Position numbers and translations under genes: made by a program. Positions 48,231 through 59,374 of a stretch of 64,000 nt of DNA are shown one piece after another. The first letter of the stretch is position 1. The number at the start of each line of letters is the position of its first letter. Below the pieces are notes generated by a model. The model worked only from the letters and a program-made list of their open reading frames with translations, made no database searches and was not told the DNA's origin. Source of the DNA: Nemania diffusa (Eukaryota; Ascomycota; Sordariomycetes; Xylariales; Xylariaceae); NCBI GenBank assembly GCA_038501195.1, contig JBBPUQ010000009.1, positions 1,736,001 to 1,800,000 of the forward strand, in the 5' to 3' direction.

Positions 48231-49901
48231 TCAAATTTCCCGATCCGAGTCATTAAAGCTGTGATACATCCGGGGACTACTAGCAATAATAATTCTACCG
48301 TCATGGTATGCATCTGTTGCTTTCATATACGTCGGTGGCATCTCATACGCCGAAGCGAATCTCCGGGAATCAAGCTCGTATTCGAGGGCCTGTGTCTGTG
48401 ATGGAAAAGATCGAGAGAGATTGGACCTCTTGATACTGCTGGGGATTTTCATCGCCGAGAGGGGTTTGAAGAGGGCTGGGAGGCTGGGCAAGCAGGCACA
48501 GATGACTCCTATGTAATTTTCTAGCGCGGACCAGATCGAGATTGGAACCCAATCGACTTCTCGTGTTAGTTTCGGTCGAATTTAGGAAAAGAGTAACGGC
48601 TTGCCAGTACGTACTGGTAGGATTAGTAGTCACAGTGAATTGATTAATATATGGAAGCCGAGCAATGCTGACGGCAATAGCGCTAAAAAGAAAACTTATT
48701 AATGTGTACCAAGAAAGAGAGGTGTAAGTAAGCATCAGGGTGAACTTACACAAGCCCTACAGTGAACATAGAATACACTAGGATCTTCTTCTTCGGAGGG
48801 AGTTGAAGGCCGGACACGAGAATACATGCGAGTAAGACTGTCCAAAGGTCCAAGGCGATTCCGATAGACGTGGCGGTCCAAACGAATACGCGAAAATTTT
48901 GACAATGACCTTTATGGGTACCATCCCATTGTAGCCAGAGATAGTTCACTGGCGAACATTGAAAGACGATGGGGAAGAGTAGCGTGAAGCTAAACAGCCC
49001 AACCAAAGCCAGTGTCCCCGTGATTGCGGCCTTTGCCCCAGGCGCGCGGAAAATTCGCAGGTAGAATAGGAGAATCGAAACCCGGATAAGAGCTCGAGAG
49101 GTGAAGTACAACACCGAACCAACGAGGAGAAACTGGTGGGAACAAAGGGTGAGATCTGTCTACCGAAGGACTTGGAACTTGAAAGGAGAACATACAATGA
49201 GGATATAACTGATATTTTCCTGCGGAACAGCCCAAATATCGACTCCAAATCCGCGTTGGGACACTGTATTTTTCTAACATCAATATGCTTGCTTAAAACC
49301 CCGATTCTAAATGAAACACATACAAGCAACATCGGCCCAGGTATATATGCTAATGGTCACCTAGTGAAAGCATCAGCGAAAAAAAGGCATTGAGGAAAAT
49401 ACGATGAGATGGGAGAGTATCTTACAAAAGCCGCAAAGTTAAAGTAATCATCGTACCAGAATTTGGCCTGCGACACTACCCGCGTAGCGATGCGCAGCGA
49501 AACAACAATGAAAGTAAGTACGAAAAACGAGATGATTACAGGTACGAATCTCTTGTTGACGTATGGAGGGACATCGCATTGAACCGACGTCTGGTTTTTT
49601 GTAACTTTGGTTGAAGCGAAATATGTTGGTAATTAAGGCCAAGGCATCTCGGTAGGCGTGTCAGGTAATACTCACAGAATGCCTCCCGGACTGTGCAGGT
49701 GCCGGCGATGCATGGCGTCGCGTAGCTCATGAAGACTTCATTTTCGCACGCGCATGCGATGTCGGTAACGCTACAGTTAGCAGCCGCAGCGGCATGAGCG
49801 AGGCATGTCAGCTGGATAGAAGAGAGACTTGCGTGTTAGTTCTCAGAACCAGCGTTGTTAGGGCGACGTTTTCGTACCGCGCAAGCAGGGAGTGCCTCCA
49901 T
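48231..49901 (-). CDS. CFEM-domain PTH11-like receptor (rhodopsin-type membrane protein)
   Basis: Eight exons on the minus strand: 49901-49878, 49811-49676, 49604-49426, 49360-49324, 49263-49196, 49132-48750, 48682-48615 and 48556-48231; all phases agree, 406 aa. The N-terminus is a CFEM domain (LPACALTCLAHAAAANCSVT, DIACACEN, PCIAGTC, with the eighth Cys in SVQCDVPP after intron 2). Seven-helix rhodopsin-domain landmarks follow: FWYDDYFNFAAF, RGFGVDIWAVPQENISYIL, YFTSRALIRVSILLFYLRIF and FPIVFQCSPVNYLW. Then come LDLWTVLLACILVSGLQLPP, TNPT-IDW and SALENYIGVICACLPSL. PTH11-type proteins sense surfaces or small molecules in plant- and insect-associated fungi; CFEM can bind haem or mediate surface contact. 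No signal peptide precedes the CFEM domain in the first exon, which is unusual; an extra upstream exon may be missing. Confidence 0.8.
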
Positions 49902-51628
49902 GATCACATGGTAATCGTACACCTTACTCGAGAACTGTCGATGCTAGCAGGTATTATCCGATAGGCAAATGGTCTTATAAAAAGAGCGGGAATATTGTTA
50001 AGAAGATTCCGCACTCTGGCAAAGCAGCCTTAGGGAAACCTATTGTTTTATGTGAGGGTAGGTAGATATCTAAATAACGCGCCGACTAGATTGGTCGTAT
50101 CATACACCAGCGGCAGCTCAACCACATACAAAAGATGACCGAATTTCTCTTGGATATTAAGGGATTGGCTATGTATGTTTGCAGGATTGTCGGGGCTTAC
50201 TGGCGTCTCCGATCTGACCCAGTTGGCATCCTGTCCTACAGTATAAGAGTAACATTACATATTACCCACACTGTTGTGGAAAGAAGCTCGAATAGTACTT
50301 ACCTACCTAGCGTCTATTAATCAGCAGAGATTAGATGATCAGTAGAAGATCGCCGTGTATTCTAGCAAAATACTAGCATAAACTCGGCAATCCGTGGAAT
50401 GCCACGGGAGCTAAATATCAAAAAATGAGCTGCTTATAAAAAAGGGAAGTGGGGAACTAACTGTCTGTATGTTTGGCAGTTTGAGGCCGACTAAGTTTAT
50501 ACCCAGCCAGAGCCTGCCTAGGGTGGTATTATTGGATGTCTGACGGAACCAGCCGATTGTCAGCTCGGCTACTCGCTAGATAATCAGGTGTCTTTATAGT
50601 TCACCGAAAACTACCCGTAAACTCACCCTGAGTATGTAGGCGAGGCACAGTGTCGTTTAGTCCCTCTATATTTATAGTCGAGGCGCAAATAGGGTTATAA
50701 AGATGTGCTATTATTATTATTATTCGATTGGCGTTGATATAAATGTAGCAAAACTATTAATAAAAGTGGCGTCAGCTAACTGGTAGCAAAGACCCTCCTC
50801 AGATATCAGCATCCTTCCAATACTACCCCGCGTTCCCTTATATGCACGTTTGGAAAGCAGAGCGCGAAGTAATCCTCAATTCTATATACATTATGTGAGG
50901 GTCGTTAGCACATAATATATGCGTAAGCTGTGGCGGTATTAAGCGAACCCACCTAAAGGTGCGCTTTTTATACGGCGGCATAGATTGCACGATATGCTGA
51001 TTATGTACATAAGTTACGGAGCAGGCATAATGCTATAAAGAGGCATAAAGAAGACTACCTAGGTAGCTATCTAGTAATAATCGAAGTGAGCAAGATTACG
51101 GGGTTTATATTACATAATAACAGAGAGTTAGACACACGTATCCTCGATTCTGATAGAAAACAACTTCCAATTCAAGACACTATCAATCACTTCTATTTAC
51201 CATTGCGAATACTTAACTAATATAAGCAAAGCGAGTCGTCTATGATCGATTAGTGTTCAGCGAGAAACACCTGGCTTGTAGGGTAATAGAAGCTGAGGGT
51301 GTTCTATTTTCGGATTCTAAAGGCGAGTAAATTTAATGCTGAGTGCAGCCCGAAATTATAACTTTTCCTGCAAGATAATTGCAGAATAGATATTGAGGTA
51401 GTGCAGCCACATATGACTAAAAGTTATAGGGGCATTGCTTGAGTTCTCCCTAATTTCTTACTACTGAGGCAAAGCATACAATGAGTCTAACGACAAGGCA
51501 CCCTTGAGGAACGAAGTCTTGGAGCTATACGGTATACGGGCTCGAGTAGTAGCTTCCAAGCCCACATGAGAGTCCTGAAAAGGTACCGTTGTTCCTTCGT
51601 ACTGGCCACTTATCCACGGCACTCCCCA
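49902..51628. other. AT-rich gene-poor stretch
   Basis: Promoter side of the receptor gene to about 50100, then AT-rich DNA without intact frames. Noted: a short TATTATTATTATTATT run near 50710-50724 and a CTACCTAGGTAG word near 51056. Confidence 0.45.
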
Positions 51629-52230
51629 CTAGGAACCGAGCCAGCGATCCAGGTCGTCTAGATGGATTGAAGATGAGAAAGTGCCACCCATGATGACAAT
51701 TCCTCCACGGCTTTTTGCATGCTTCACCACTTGACAGTAGAGCTCACGATTTCGGGGTTATACAATATCGGGATCGACGATCCAGATAGCGCGAGCTGAG
51801 GGGAATCTTCCAGACAAATTTAGTATATTAATGAGGAGATTCCCATCGATGAGTTTATTAAAGGGCTAGAAATGAGGGTATGGCTTAATGTAGCCTCGCT
51901 CCTAACAGAAAAGAGCTCATTCAGGCGGGAATGGAGCTTAGAGTTACTGACTAAAAGGAGACTGGAGGGTTCGTTGAGTACACCGTGGGAAGCCTAGCGG
52001 ACATGGCCTTGTCCTTCATTTTTTCCTTCATATTCTTGACTCCGGCCTCAAGAGTGTCATTGCCGAAAATGAAGATGTCTGGCTTGGAGGCGTCGGCTAT
52101 ATTTTTGAGGTGATACAAGCGTAGCTAGATGGTCGATTCTAATGATATTCAGAAAACCCGCAAGTTGGAGCCCGGTGTTGCGGACAAATAGGTTGAGAGG
52201 ACCGACTTGAGTCGTGTGGCGGCACGTCCT
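51629..52230 (-). pseudogene. Decayed gene, C-terminal part resembling a ThuA/amidotransferase-like domain
   Basis: On the minus strand, three protein-like blocks follow one another. First, about 52212-52123: TQVGPLNLFVRNTGLQLAGF and a NIIRIDHLA end. After a frameshift, 52124-51951: LRLYHLKNIADASKPDIFIF, GNDTLEAGVKNMKEKMKD, ending STNPPVSF and TAG. Last, about 51799-51629: SARAIWIVDPDIV, TAA, PRNRELYCQVVKHAKSRGG, IVIMGGTFSSSIHLDDLDRW, TAG. The last block resembles fungal proteins in which a Gly-Gly-rich strand follows a (V/A)DP turn, as in ThuA or glutamine-amidotransferase-like folds; that assignment is tentative. The in-frame TAA could come from CAA by C-to-T. Confidence 0.5.
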
Positions 52231-52888
52231 AAAGGAGGATACTGTGATGGATACAATACTAGAAGCTGACTTGGTGTACTAGCTATGCTCTCAATTACGA
52301 AATAATATTTAGGAGAATGAGGGAAGAAGAAAAATCTATCTACTAGATAAGCTGCCGGTGCTAGTTCATACTCCTATTTACTACAATTGAATTTGCCATT
52401 CGGTGCTAGTAGGTCTAATGACTAGCCACAGGCGTGCAGGATAACAACCACCCCCCTGGCGGATTCTGGAATATTGGGGTACGATTATTTTACATTACGT
52501 GGTATGTAGAGATTTGTTTAAAAACGGAATTCAGATGAAATATTGTTGTTGTTAGCTTGGCCGCGAGCTGCCGGCTGCTTTACTTTGGTCTTGGTGTAAC
52601 GAAGAGATAGCTTCTTCTAAAACTATAATGTATTAGCTATGATCACTTGCTGTTTAAGAAGAATTGAGGAATAAGTATCAAAAGAGACCTGGGGGCCTTT
52701 TACAGGTAGAAGGATAATCCAATGCGAGCGAAAGGATCGTGGCTGTTGCGATGAGCAATAAAGTACGTTATGATTCATGCGCAAAGGATGACGTATAACA
52801 GTCTAAACATTATTTTATACGTTTAGCATATAGGATATAATATAGCACCACAGCAAGTTACTAATTGTTATGATTTCTGGTCTATAAC
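52231..52888. other. AT-rich non-coding stretch
   Basis: No frame or repeat recognised apart from a GC-rich patch at about 52560-52600. Confidence 0.4.
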
Positions 52889-53062
52889 TGTCAGGGGGGC
52901 ATTTTCTTAGAGTGGAAAGATAGCCTGTAGCAGCTATGAAGAAGTATATAAAGGGGTTCATAGATTATAGTATGAAGCTCAATGGAAGAATCAATTGATT
53001 CCTGGCCATCTAGGTCCCTAAGGAGACTAGAGGTCCTATATATAGTCAAAACCATAGATATT
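52889..53062 (+). repeat. LTR-like degenerate repeat, copy A
   Basis: Starts TGTCAGGGGGG and shares an ordered series of blocks with copy B at 58825-58993: CTGTAGCAGCTA(T/G)GAAGAAG, a TAGTAT..A..CTCAAT block, CTAGGTCC.TAAGG and a terminal TATATATAG(T/C)CAAA. Initial TG and the internal TATA run suggest a solo long terminal repeat of a retrotransposon; no internal domain or target-site duplication was found. Confidence 0.5.
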
Positions 53063-53403
53063 ACCACCCCTAAAGGATCTGATCACTTTATCACCTATCA
53101 ATAATAGCAATCCTAATATGGGGCCCTAGCTCAATATATAAATTAATGTTAGCCTCAAATTATAAAATTCAAAAAAATTATCCTCTGAAAGAGAAGGCCT
53201 GGCTACCAGCTTTATAGTCCAACGACTCTCCCTGGAGCCTTAGTCTATTCGGAATCAGTGTAAGACGTATTGAAAACGCGCTGCATCTATAAGATTAATA
53301 TTAGAATTGCTTATAGCTGTCTCCATCCCTTTATGCGAGAAGCTGCTTGTACTATTTTGTCCCAGATTTGGTTCTAAAGTAAATCGTGATGAATATTGAA
53401 GAC
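53063..53403. other. AT-rich non-coding stretch
   Basis: Nothing recognised; high in TATA/ATAA words, as expected next to a decayed repeat. Confidence 0.4.
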
Positions 53404-53646
53404 CTACTGTATAGACGGAAATTGGGTGTATGCGATATTGTGTAGGGTGCGTTCTTGGCTCTTGGCCATGCTAGTGAGCCAAGTAAGCACGTTGAGATCT
53501 TTCTCTACTAGCTGTGGGCTCCAACACCTCTCGCCAGCTTTTGTGAGAAGTTGGTGGATTTTAGGGCTGAGCAGTTCCTTCGCCAACTTATCCAATATGA
53601 GGGCGGTATTCGCGCTGTAAACGGATGCGCCCAACTGGGAAATCAA
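53404..53646 (-). pseudogene. Orphan coding fragment of unknown family
   Basis: An 80-codon open frame with protein-like composition (LILDKLAKELLSPKIHQLLT, KAGERCWSPQLVEKDLNVLT, WLTSMAKSQERTLHNIAYTQ) ends in TAG right after FPSIQ. It stands alone in AT-rich DNA and looks like an exon of a lost gene. No family recognised and no supported ATG start. Confidence 0.35.
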
Positions 53647-53749
53647 CGAAAGATTATAAGTTGTTTGAAGACTAATAGTTTCATCAGCTACATCTAGTTA
53701 CCTAGTTTGATGGATTGTCTGCGCATGGGATGCCCGCTATTCTTTGTAC

Positions 53750-53853
53750 GAAGGTATCTTAACAAGTGCCGTTTCGACTCCGTAGTTGACAAGTGGAGTA
53801 ATGGCGTGTCTTGCAAATCATGGAGCCGAAACGGCACTTTGATGAGATACTTC
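53750..53853 (+). repeat. Imperfect inverted repeat / long hairpin
   Basis: Left arm 53750-53781 (starts GAAGGTATCTTAACAAGTGC) pairs with right arm 53821-53853 (starts TGGAGCCGAAACGGCACTTT) around a 39-nt loop. AAGTGCCGTTTCG is exact on both arms and about 27 of 32 positions pair overall. It could be a small-RNA precursor, a folded MITE remnant or a cruciform. Confidence 0.6.
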
Positions 53854-55711
53854 TAACTATATGGGGTTATAGCTAAATCCGGGGGCTTGGTATTCTGAGA
53901 CAACCTTCGCAACTACCTAGCTTCTCGAAAATCTGATAGGGCTGAATTAGACCCATTTTGTTTTAGCAGGTTGGAATGAGCCTTCAAATGCGGCCGTGGC
54001 CTCGTGTTCCAAATAACGTATGTTTTTCAAAGGTGCGGTGTTAACTTGCGTGAGACGATAGATCGGTGCAGATTACATTCTTTGTTACTGCCGGGTAGGT
54101 TGCCAGACCTCCTATTCCCACTTAAATTCTTTAGGTCTCAAGTATTTCCGTAAAAGTCGGTGTGAGGCCCTTTTTGTGTGACTCGGATTCTAAAGCGCAG
54201 CCCGTGTCAGTAGAAGATGCCTTTCAATTCGAGCGGAAACCGCAAAGGTGATATGAGCATATTATGCAAATCTATGATCTGCAACTTTAGTCGACATGGA
54301 ACCCTTGTTATGACATGTACATAGGTAGGTATATACGGTTGCCTAAGGGTGATCTTTTGACTCATCAAGAACATCATTCCAAATAAGAAATTCTGGGATT
54401 GGCTAACAGGGTTGCTTGATTCACATACCGACCTGCACTAGTGATGTATTGTAGGGGACATACCCGGAGGGTCGGATTCTACCCTCGCCCTGTAAACGGA
54501 CTTGCCTTCTCGCGATCAACACAGCTCTATGCATTTTCTGATCATCTACCCCATCTACCTTTTCATTTCCAACGGTCCAGGGGAGTATCGTTCCACTTTA
54601 TTACGTTATCGGCGCGAATTGCTGTGGTTGACAAGCTACACCACATACTCGACGTATGTACTACGCAGTACTTTCATACAGTAGTGTTTATCACTCCTCT
54701 TGATACAGTGCCTGTCGAAGCAATCAATAAATACGTTAAGCAAGTCTTAACGCAGCATCCGAGATTCTTTTGAAAATATGGTTGGCAGTAACAGTATAAG
54801 TCTAGCTCCGCTAAAATAGCCGATTACAGCGGGTTTCGGGAATTGGCGGGTACAGTTCGGCCCTAAGAGCTAATCAACCACCCTGGCATATAACGGGATC
54901 CGTCTAAATTCCGTCCGCTGCGGTTACTTATTAGTTCGGCATAGTGACTAGTCCCATGTGTCTGCAAGGTATGGCAACTTGAATATCTTGGTGTCAGCAT
55001 GGCGCTCGGGAGCTAACAGGGTTTATTATACAATTATTTTGTTTCTTTGTAGGTTACCAGACTATTAAGTAACTAGTATGATATTGCTGCTAACTACTAA
55101 CATTACATAATTGTAACTATTATACTTAGTCTGGGGCTATAGAGGCGGTTCACATTATGTTGGCGCTACGTAGTCTACTCTCTTCACCACGATTCTCTCC
55201 AGTCAACATAATATGTACTCCCTAGCCTCTGCAAATGTAGCGGTTTAAGTGTAGCTCGGGGGTGAGCTTCAGTTAAGCCTGCATGGGGTGATCGTTGTTA
55301 ATTCTGAAATTGAAAATTTAGTAATACTTGGATGCTCATCGAATATACGGAAATGGGCGGAGGGTCGGGGGAACAGGGGCTGTGTTAGTTATAAGGAGCT
55401 ATGCCGAAACGTCTGTGCTATCCACGCGTCCTTGCCTATCCACAATACCTAAGCCGCAGGTTGAAGCTTAGTCGACCAAGCTAACGAGATCAATCTAAGG
55501 ATGCCGGTGGTTCCGGGAATGCTTGTTGGAGTGATGCCGTCGATCAAGGCACGTCATGAGTCCGCGCGACTGTTAGGTAACGTTCTTTGAATATAAAACC
55601 ATTAATGTTGGCTGACGAGTTGCAGAATAAGCGCTTCTAACCTCATCAGCTGTCTGTCTTCATACCCGAGAATAGCCTTGAGTCTTGGAACTACTTCAAC
55701 CAACAAGAATC
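53854..55711. other. Gene-poor AT-rich stretch with relics
   Basis: No supported gene. A 110-codon frame at 54441-54773 has an ATG but no recognisable motif. Near 55152-55216 an imperfect inverted pair (ACATTATGTTG / CAACATAATATGT) flanks about 45 bases. The last 120 bases are the probable leader of the next gene. Confidence 0.4.
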
Positions 55712-56356
55712 ATGCACAGCAATAATATCCTTCTCCCTATGGCCGCGCTGGCTAGCGGGTCCCTAGCTCAAAGCTTGAGCCCTGCATCGTGCTCTGCAAT
55801 CGTGGACTACTTTAGATCAGCTGCTCCAACCTACGCTGCTGCACTCTCGCCTTACTTGGACGTCCCTCTGAACAGTCGCGTCCAAACTGCTTCAACCGCG
55901 ACGATCACCCTCCCCCCCAACACGCTGGAGGACCCGGAGGGCTACGTAGAGTTGCTCTGCAGTATTGCGGGGGAGTTGCCGTCTTCGCTATTGCCCGACT
56001 TCCAGGACTGGGGCTCGGAACTTCTGAGCTATGGCAGCGTCCATATCAGCTCGTATGACGCCTACGTGACGGAGTGCGTCACTACCGGACCGGCCGCCTC
56101 GAGCATAACCAGCTACCTCAACTCAATTCTCACGGGCACTGGCGGGCTCTGCCAGCCCACGGCTACCCCTAGTGGCGCGTCGAACGGTACCGCCGTGACT
56201 ACACCCGCAACTACACCCGCACCGACAGCTACAGGTACCAACTCTACCACCACCGCCGCAAGCTCGGTCGTCACCGGTGCCGCAGCCAGGCCCACGGGTG
56301 CCATTATCGGCGCCGCAGCTATCGGCGGTCTTCTGGGTGCCGTGGCCTTGCTTTAA
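55712..56356 (+). CDS. Small secreted GPI-anchored-type protein
   Basis: Single exon, 214 aa from ATG 55712; the frame is open 9 codons further upstream to a TTG but has no ATG there. A signal peptide (MHSNNILLPMAALASGSLAQ) leads into about 120 residues containing four Cys (PASCSAIVDYF, ELLCSIAGELPSS, YVTECVTTGP, GGLCQPTA), consistent with two disulfides. A Thr/Ser/Ala-rich stalk for O-glycosylation follows (TTPATTPAPTATGTNSTTTA). The C-terminal hydrophobic end TGAIIGAAAIGGLLGAVALL is a GPI-attachment signal. It should sit at the cell surface or in the wall. No enzyme family recognised. Its GC-rich, C-ending codons stand out from the AT-rich surroundings. Confidence 0.75.
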   Translation: MHSNNILLPMAALASGSLAQSLSPASCSAIVDYFRSAAPTYAAALSPYLDVPLNSRVQTASTATITLPPNTLEDPEGYVELLCSIAGELPSSLLPDFQDWGSELLSYGSVHISSYDAYVTECVTTGPAASSITSYLNSILTGTGGLCQPTATPSGASNGTAVTTPATTPAPTATGTNSTTTAASSVVTGAAARPTGAIIGAAAIGGLLGAVALL

Positions 56357-58824
56357 AGCACGAGCGTTGGCTGTGGCTAGATAACATGCTAGTTTTATAC
56401 CACTTTATCCCTCACCTTCATATTAAATAAACGATAGAAAACAGCGGAGGATAGGATACTTTTCGTTCTGGCGTAGCTTGGTCGTATATATATACAACTT
56501 ACAATGTATTATGATAGCTTAGTTGCATTGATAATTAATAAGTAACTGCATGAAAACTTTTACACAACTGGTGTTATTCATGAGGTTAATAAATCTAATT
56601 TGCTTTGCTAGGCTCAGGTATTGAAAGCGGCCAAGAAATTAGCGTAGGATTACAGAGGCAATCCGTTCCGTTGAGAGAAATATTATGTCTAGGCCAGAGG
56701 TTTTCTCTAACCTAGATAGTCTAGTGCCTTTCCCCGCTTTGCTACTAAGGGAGTGGGGCCTTTGGCTTATGGCCGGCACTTGTCTATTTAGACTAGCCTG
56801 TTTTGTCGAACTGATAATGGCCTATTCCGGATATTGTAATAAGTGCAGTGGGCAGTGTATATTAACTTCTACAACATCAAGCTTTCATCAGATCCTAATA
56901 ATAAGTGGTTCGTAAACACTACCCAATTTACCCCTTACCTCTTTACTGAGGTACTCTTCAATCCTTCTATACTGAAAGCTACGTTTGCTGTATTTTGTGA
57001 ATATTTACAAACTAGAAGCTTCTGGTCTAAGAGCCCACCCCGATAGATATACCAATGAATTATGTTAATACAACGGATACAATGTCTAACTATACATTGT
57101 GGGTTGTGCCGCAAAAGCTCATTTTGAGGGTGGTTGTTGTCGCCATACGGAATCGGGCAACAACATGTACTTTGTGCCTTTGTTTAGTAACCGAGTCATG
57201 AAGCTTTCAGAGTTAACTCTGAGTCGCAACTCCCTATATGGCGATTTACTCGATATTAAAATGGCTCAAGTGATGCCGCACTCTAGAGGATTATCTACAG
57301 CCATCTAGTTACTTCTAGAGAATTGAATGGAGTGTGGGGGTAAAATAATCGTGGATTCTAGGAGCAGGGGACCCCTCTAGGCCAGCCTTCCTTGAAAACT
57401 GACTACTTGAAATCTAAGTTTAGAGACCAGCTAAATAATATTTAGGAAAAGGTCAAACGGGATCTGATTTATTTAATGAATCTATCCTCCCAGTAGCCAC
57501 ACTGCCTGCACTGTCTCAATATAGAGTCCTGCGTTTCTTAAAGCTCTCTTTCAAAGATGGCAGCCCCATGGGATCGTCTCTACCCACATCACGAGGCTCA
57601 CATTCCGTTTGTAGAGGCAGGCGTTAGCAATCTGAGGTCGTTCCATACCCCATTCACCCATTCAAGCAGATGAGTTCTTCTTTGTAATGATTGGAAACCC
57701 TGGATGTATCGGGTGCAATCTGTACGAGCTGGGGATCTCTTCCTCAACAGAATAATAACACCAGGAAATAATCCTCTGTGCGGATTTTATTTTATTCTTA
57801 TACCGTACGTACCAAGTGTGCATTTCCAACTTGGCGATTTGCACTATAGCTTTTACTGTTATCTCATGCAGGAGCTAACGTATATCTTGCAAGATAATTA
57901 TCTCGACGAAGAGCGCAATTCAAAAAACGTTGATGAGCTCGCAGAGAGCTCCGAATATCGACGGCGCCCGCGTCTAAAAGACAGTAACTAGGACCCCTTG
58001 CGGTACAGAGAACGACGAGGACAAGTTTCAGCGAGTTAGCTCTCTGGCAAAACATCGATAGGGCTTCTTCCTCTTTTTTTTTTAATCTAGTGCCGAAGTG
58101 GTATTATATATAGCCCCGATTACTCTGGACATCACCTCGATCCAGTGGCTTTAGTAAATACACAAATACTGACAAACACCCTGAGATATTGAGTAGTGAT
58201 TAAATAATAAGTGAAGTATGGCATGTATGGTTAACACTCATTGAAGCTATGAGATATCTCCAAATAAAAGCCTTGGGACTGACGATGCAGTTGACGACTG
58301 GATTCGTCAGTGAACCTTAATACGGTTGGTTATTAGAGAGAAAGTCCACTTACCTCGATGACTAAAGCGACCTATCACTACGACATTTGAGAACAAATGC
58401 CATCTAAAGCTAGCAGACTCAGAGCGAGAGTCCTTAGAGGATTCCAAACTGAAGCATTCACGGAGGTTACTCTTAGTGATTTCGGACATATATAGGATAA
58501 TAAACTACGCAAGATGAATCTGGCTGCGCGGTAGACTGGCAAGATACGTATGATATCTTTTCTGTAGTCAAAAATATGTGCCTTTCATATATCTCGCTAT
58601 GATCATATGTCAGCTCCTAAACCTGTCCTATATAAGTGAAATTAGTTAAACATCATTATTTTGCGTTCTGGTTGACGCCATTTCCCCTATCCTCGTGAGA
58701 TAAATTATTGGCCACATCTAACGGATACTCGGTATTAGAAGGCTTGACTAACGCGTTCAGAGCATGGGAGTATAGGTCGTGAGATCTTAGCATGGTTATA
58801 GATTCCCAACAAGATGCCCATAAA
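56357..58824. other. AT-rich gene-poor stretch with short coding-like frames
   Basis: No supported gene. Protein-like but orphan frames occur at 56843-57046 (FYNIKLSSDPNNKWFVNTTQ then FTPYLFTEVLFNPSILKATF) and 57099-57308 (HFEGGCCRHTESGNNMYFVP). Both lack starts or neighbours and look like relics. A T-run lies at 58072-58083. Confidence 0.4.
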
Positions 58825-58993
58825 CGTTAGGGGATTAGGTCACAGAGTGAATAGAAGACCTGTAGCAGCTAGGAAGAAGGGTGTAGGAGGATGTAGTATA
58901 GATCTCAATAGATAGATTCGTTAAGACCTAACCCCCTAGGTCCATAAGGGGAACCGAAGGTCATATATATATAGCCAAATTAATACATATAAT
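58825..58993 (+). repeat. LTR-like degenerate repeat, copy B
   Basis: Begins CGTTAGGGGATTAGGTC and carries the same block order as copy A at 52889-53062: CTGTAGCAGCTAGGAAGAAG, TAGTATAGATCTCAAT, CCTAGGTCCATAAGG and a TATATATATAGCCAAA end. Differences between copies include many C/T and G/A changes. Probably a solo LTR or its relic. Confidence 0.5.
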
Positions 58994-59374
58994 GAGACAG
59001 TGCAGGCAACACAGTTGTAAGGGGTATAGGTGATTGGCTAAGTCAGCGAATCTGAATTCCTCTTATATATATATCTAATTTAGAAGCGTAGATTTTTAAA
59101 AGGAGGGTTTAGAGGTATGCTGGCTCAGAGTGGTCAGCAACACTAAGAATACACGATTGTTTCCCTAGCTTGCTCCTTTTTTTGTCTTCAAATCTCTAGA
59201 AGTGATCGATATGACAGCTGGCAGTGTGCCTAGATGCTAGAGCCAATCCCCGAAAGCAACGGAAGAAAACTAGTCGCACTGGGAAACCTCTCGCGATGTT
59301 ATCCTAAGCTAAGACCACCCTACTGAGTGGGAATGTTAGAATATAAAATACTAGTAGTGTTTGATATTAGATTA
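58994..59374. other. AT-rich non-coding stretch
   Basis: Nothing recognised. Contains a TATATATATATC run near 59065. Confidence 0.4.

Noticed and set aside
48990..49332. Two overlapping minus-strand ORFs in the receptor region
   Set aside because: They run through introns of the receptor gene in the wrong frame; the correct frame gives RGFGVDIWAVPQENISYIL and the following helices.
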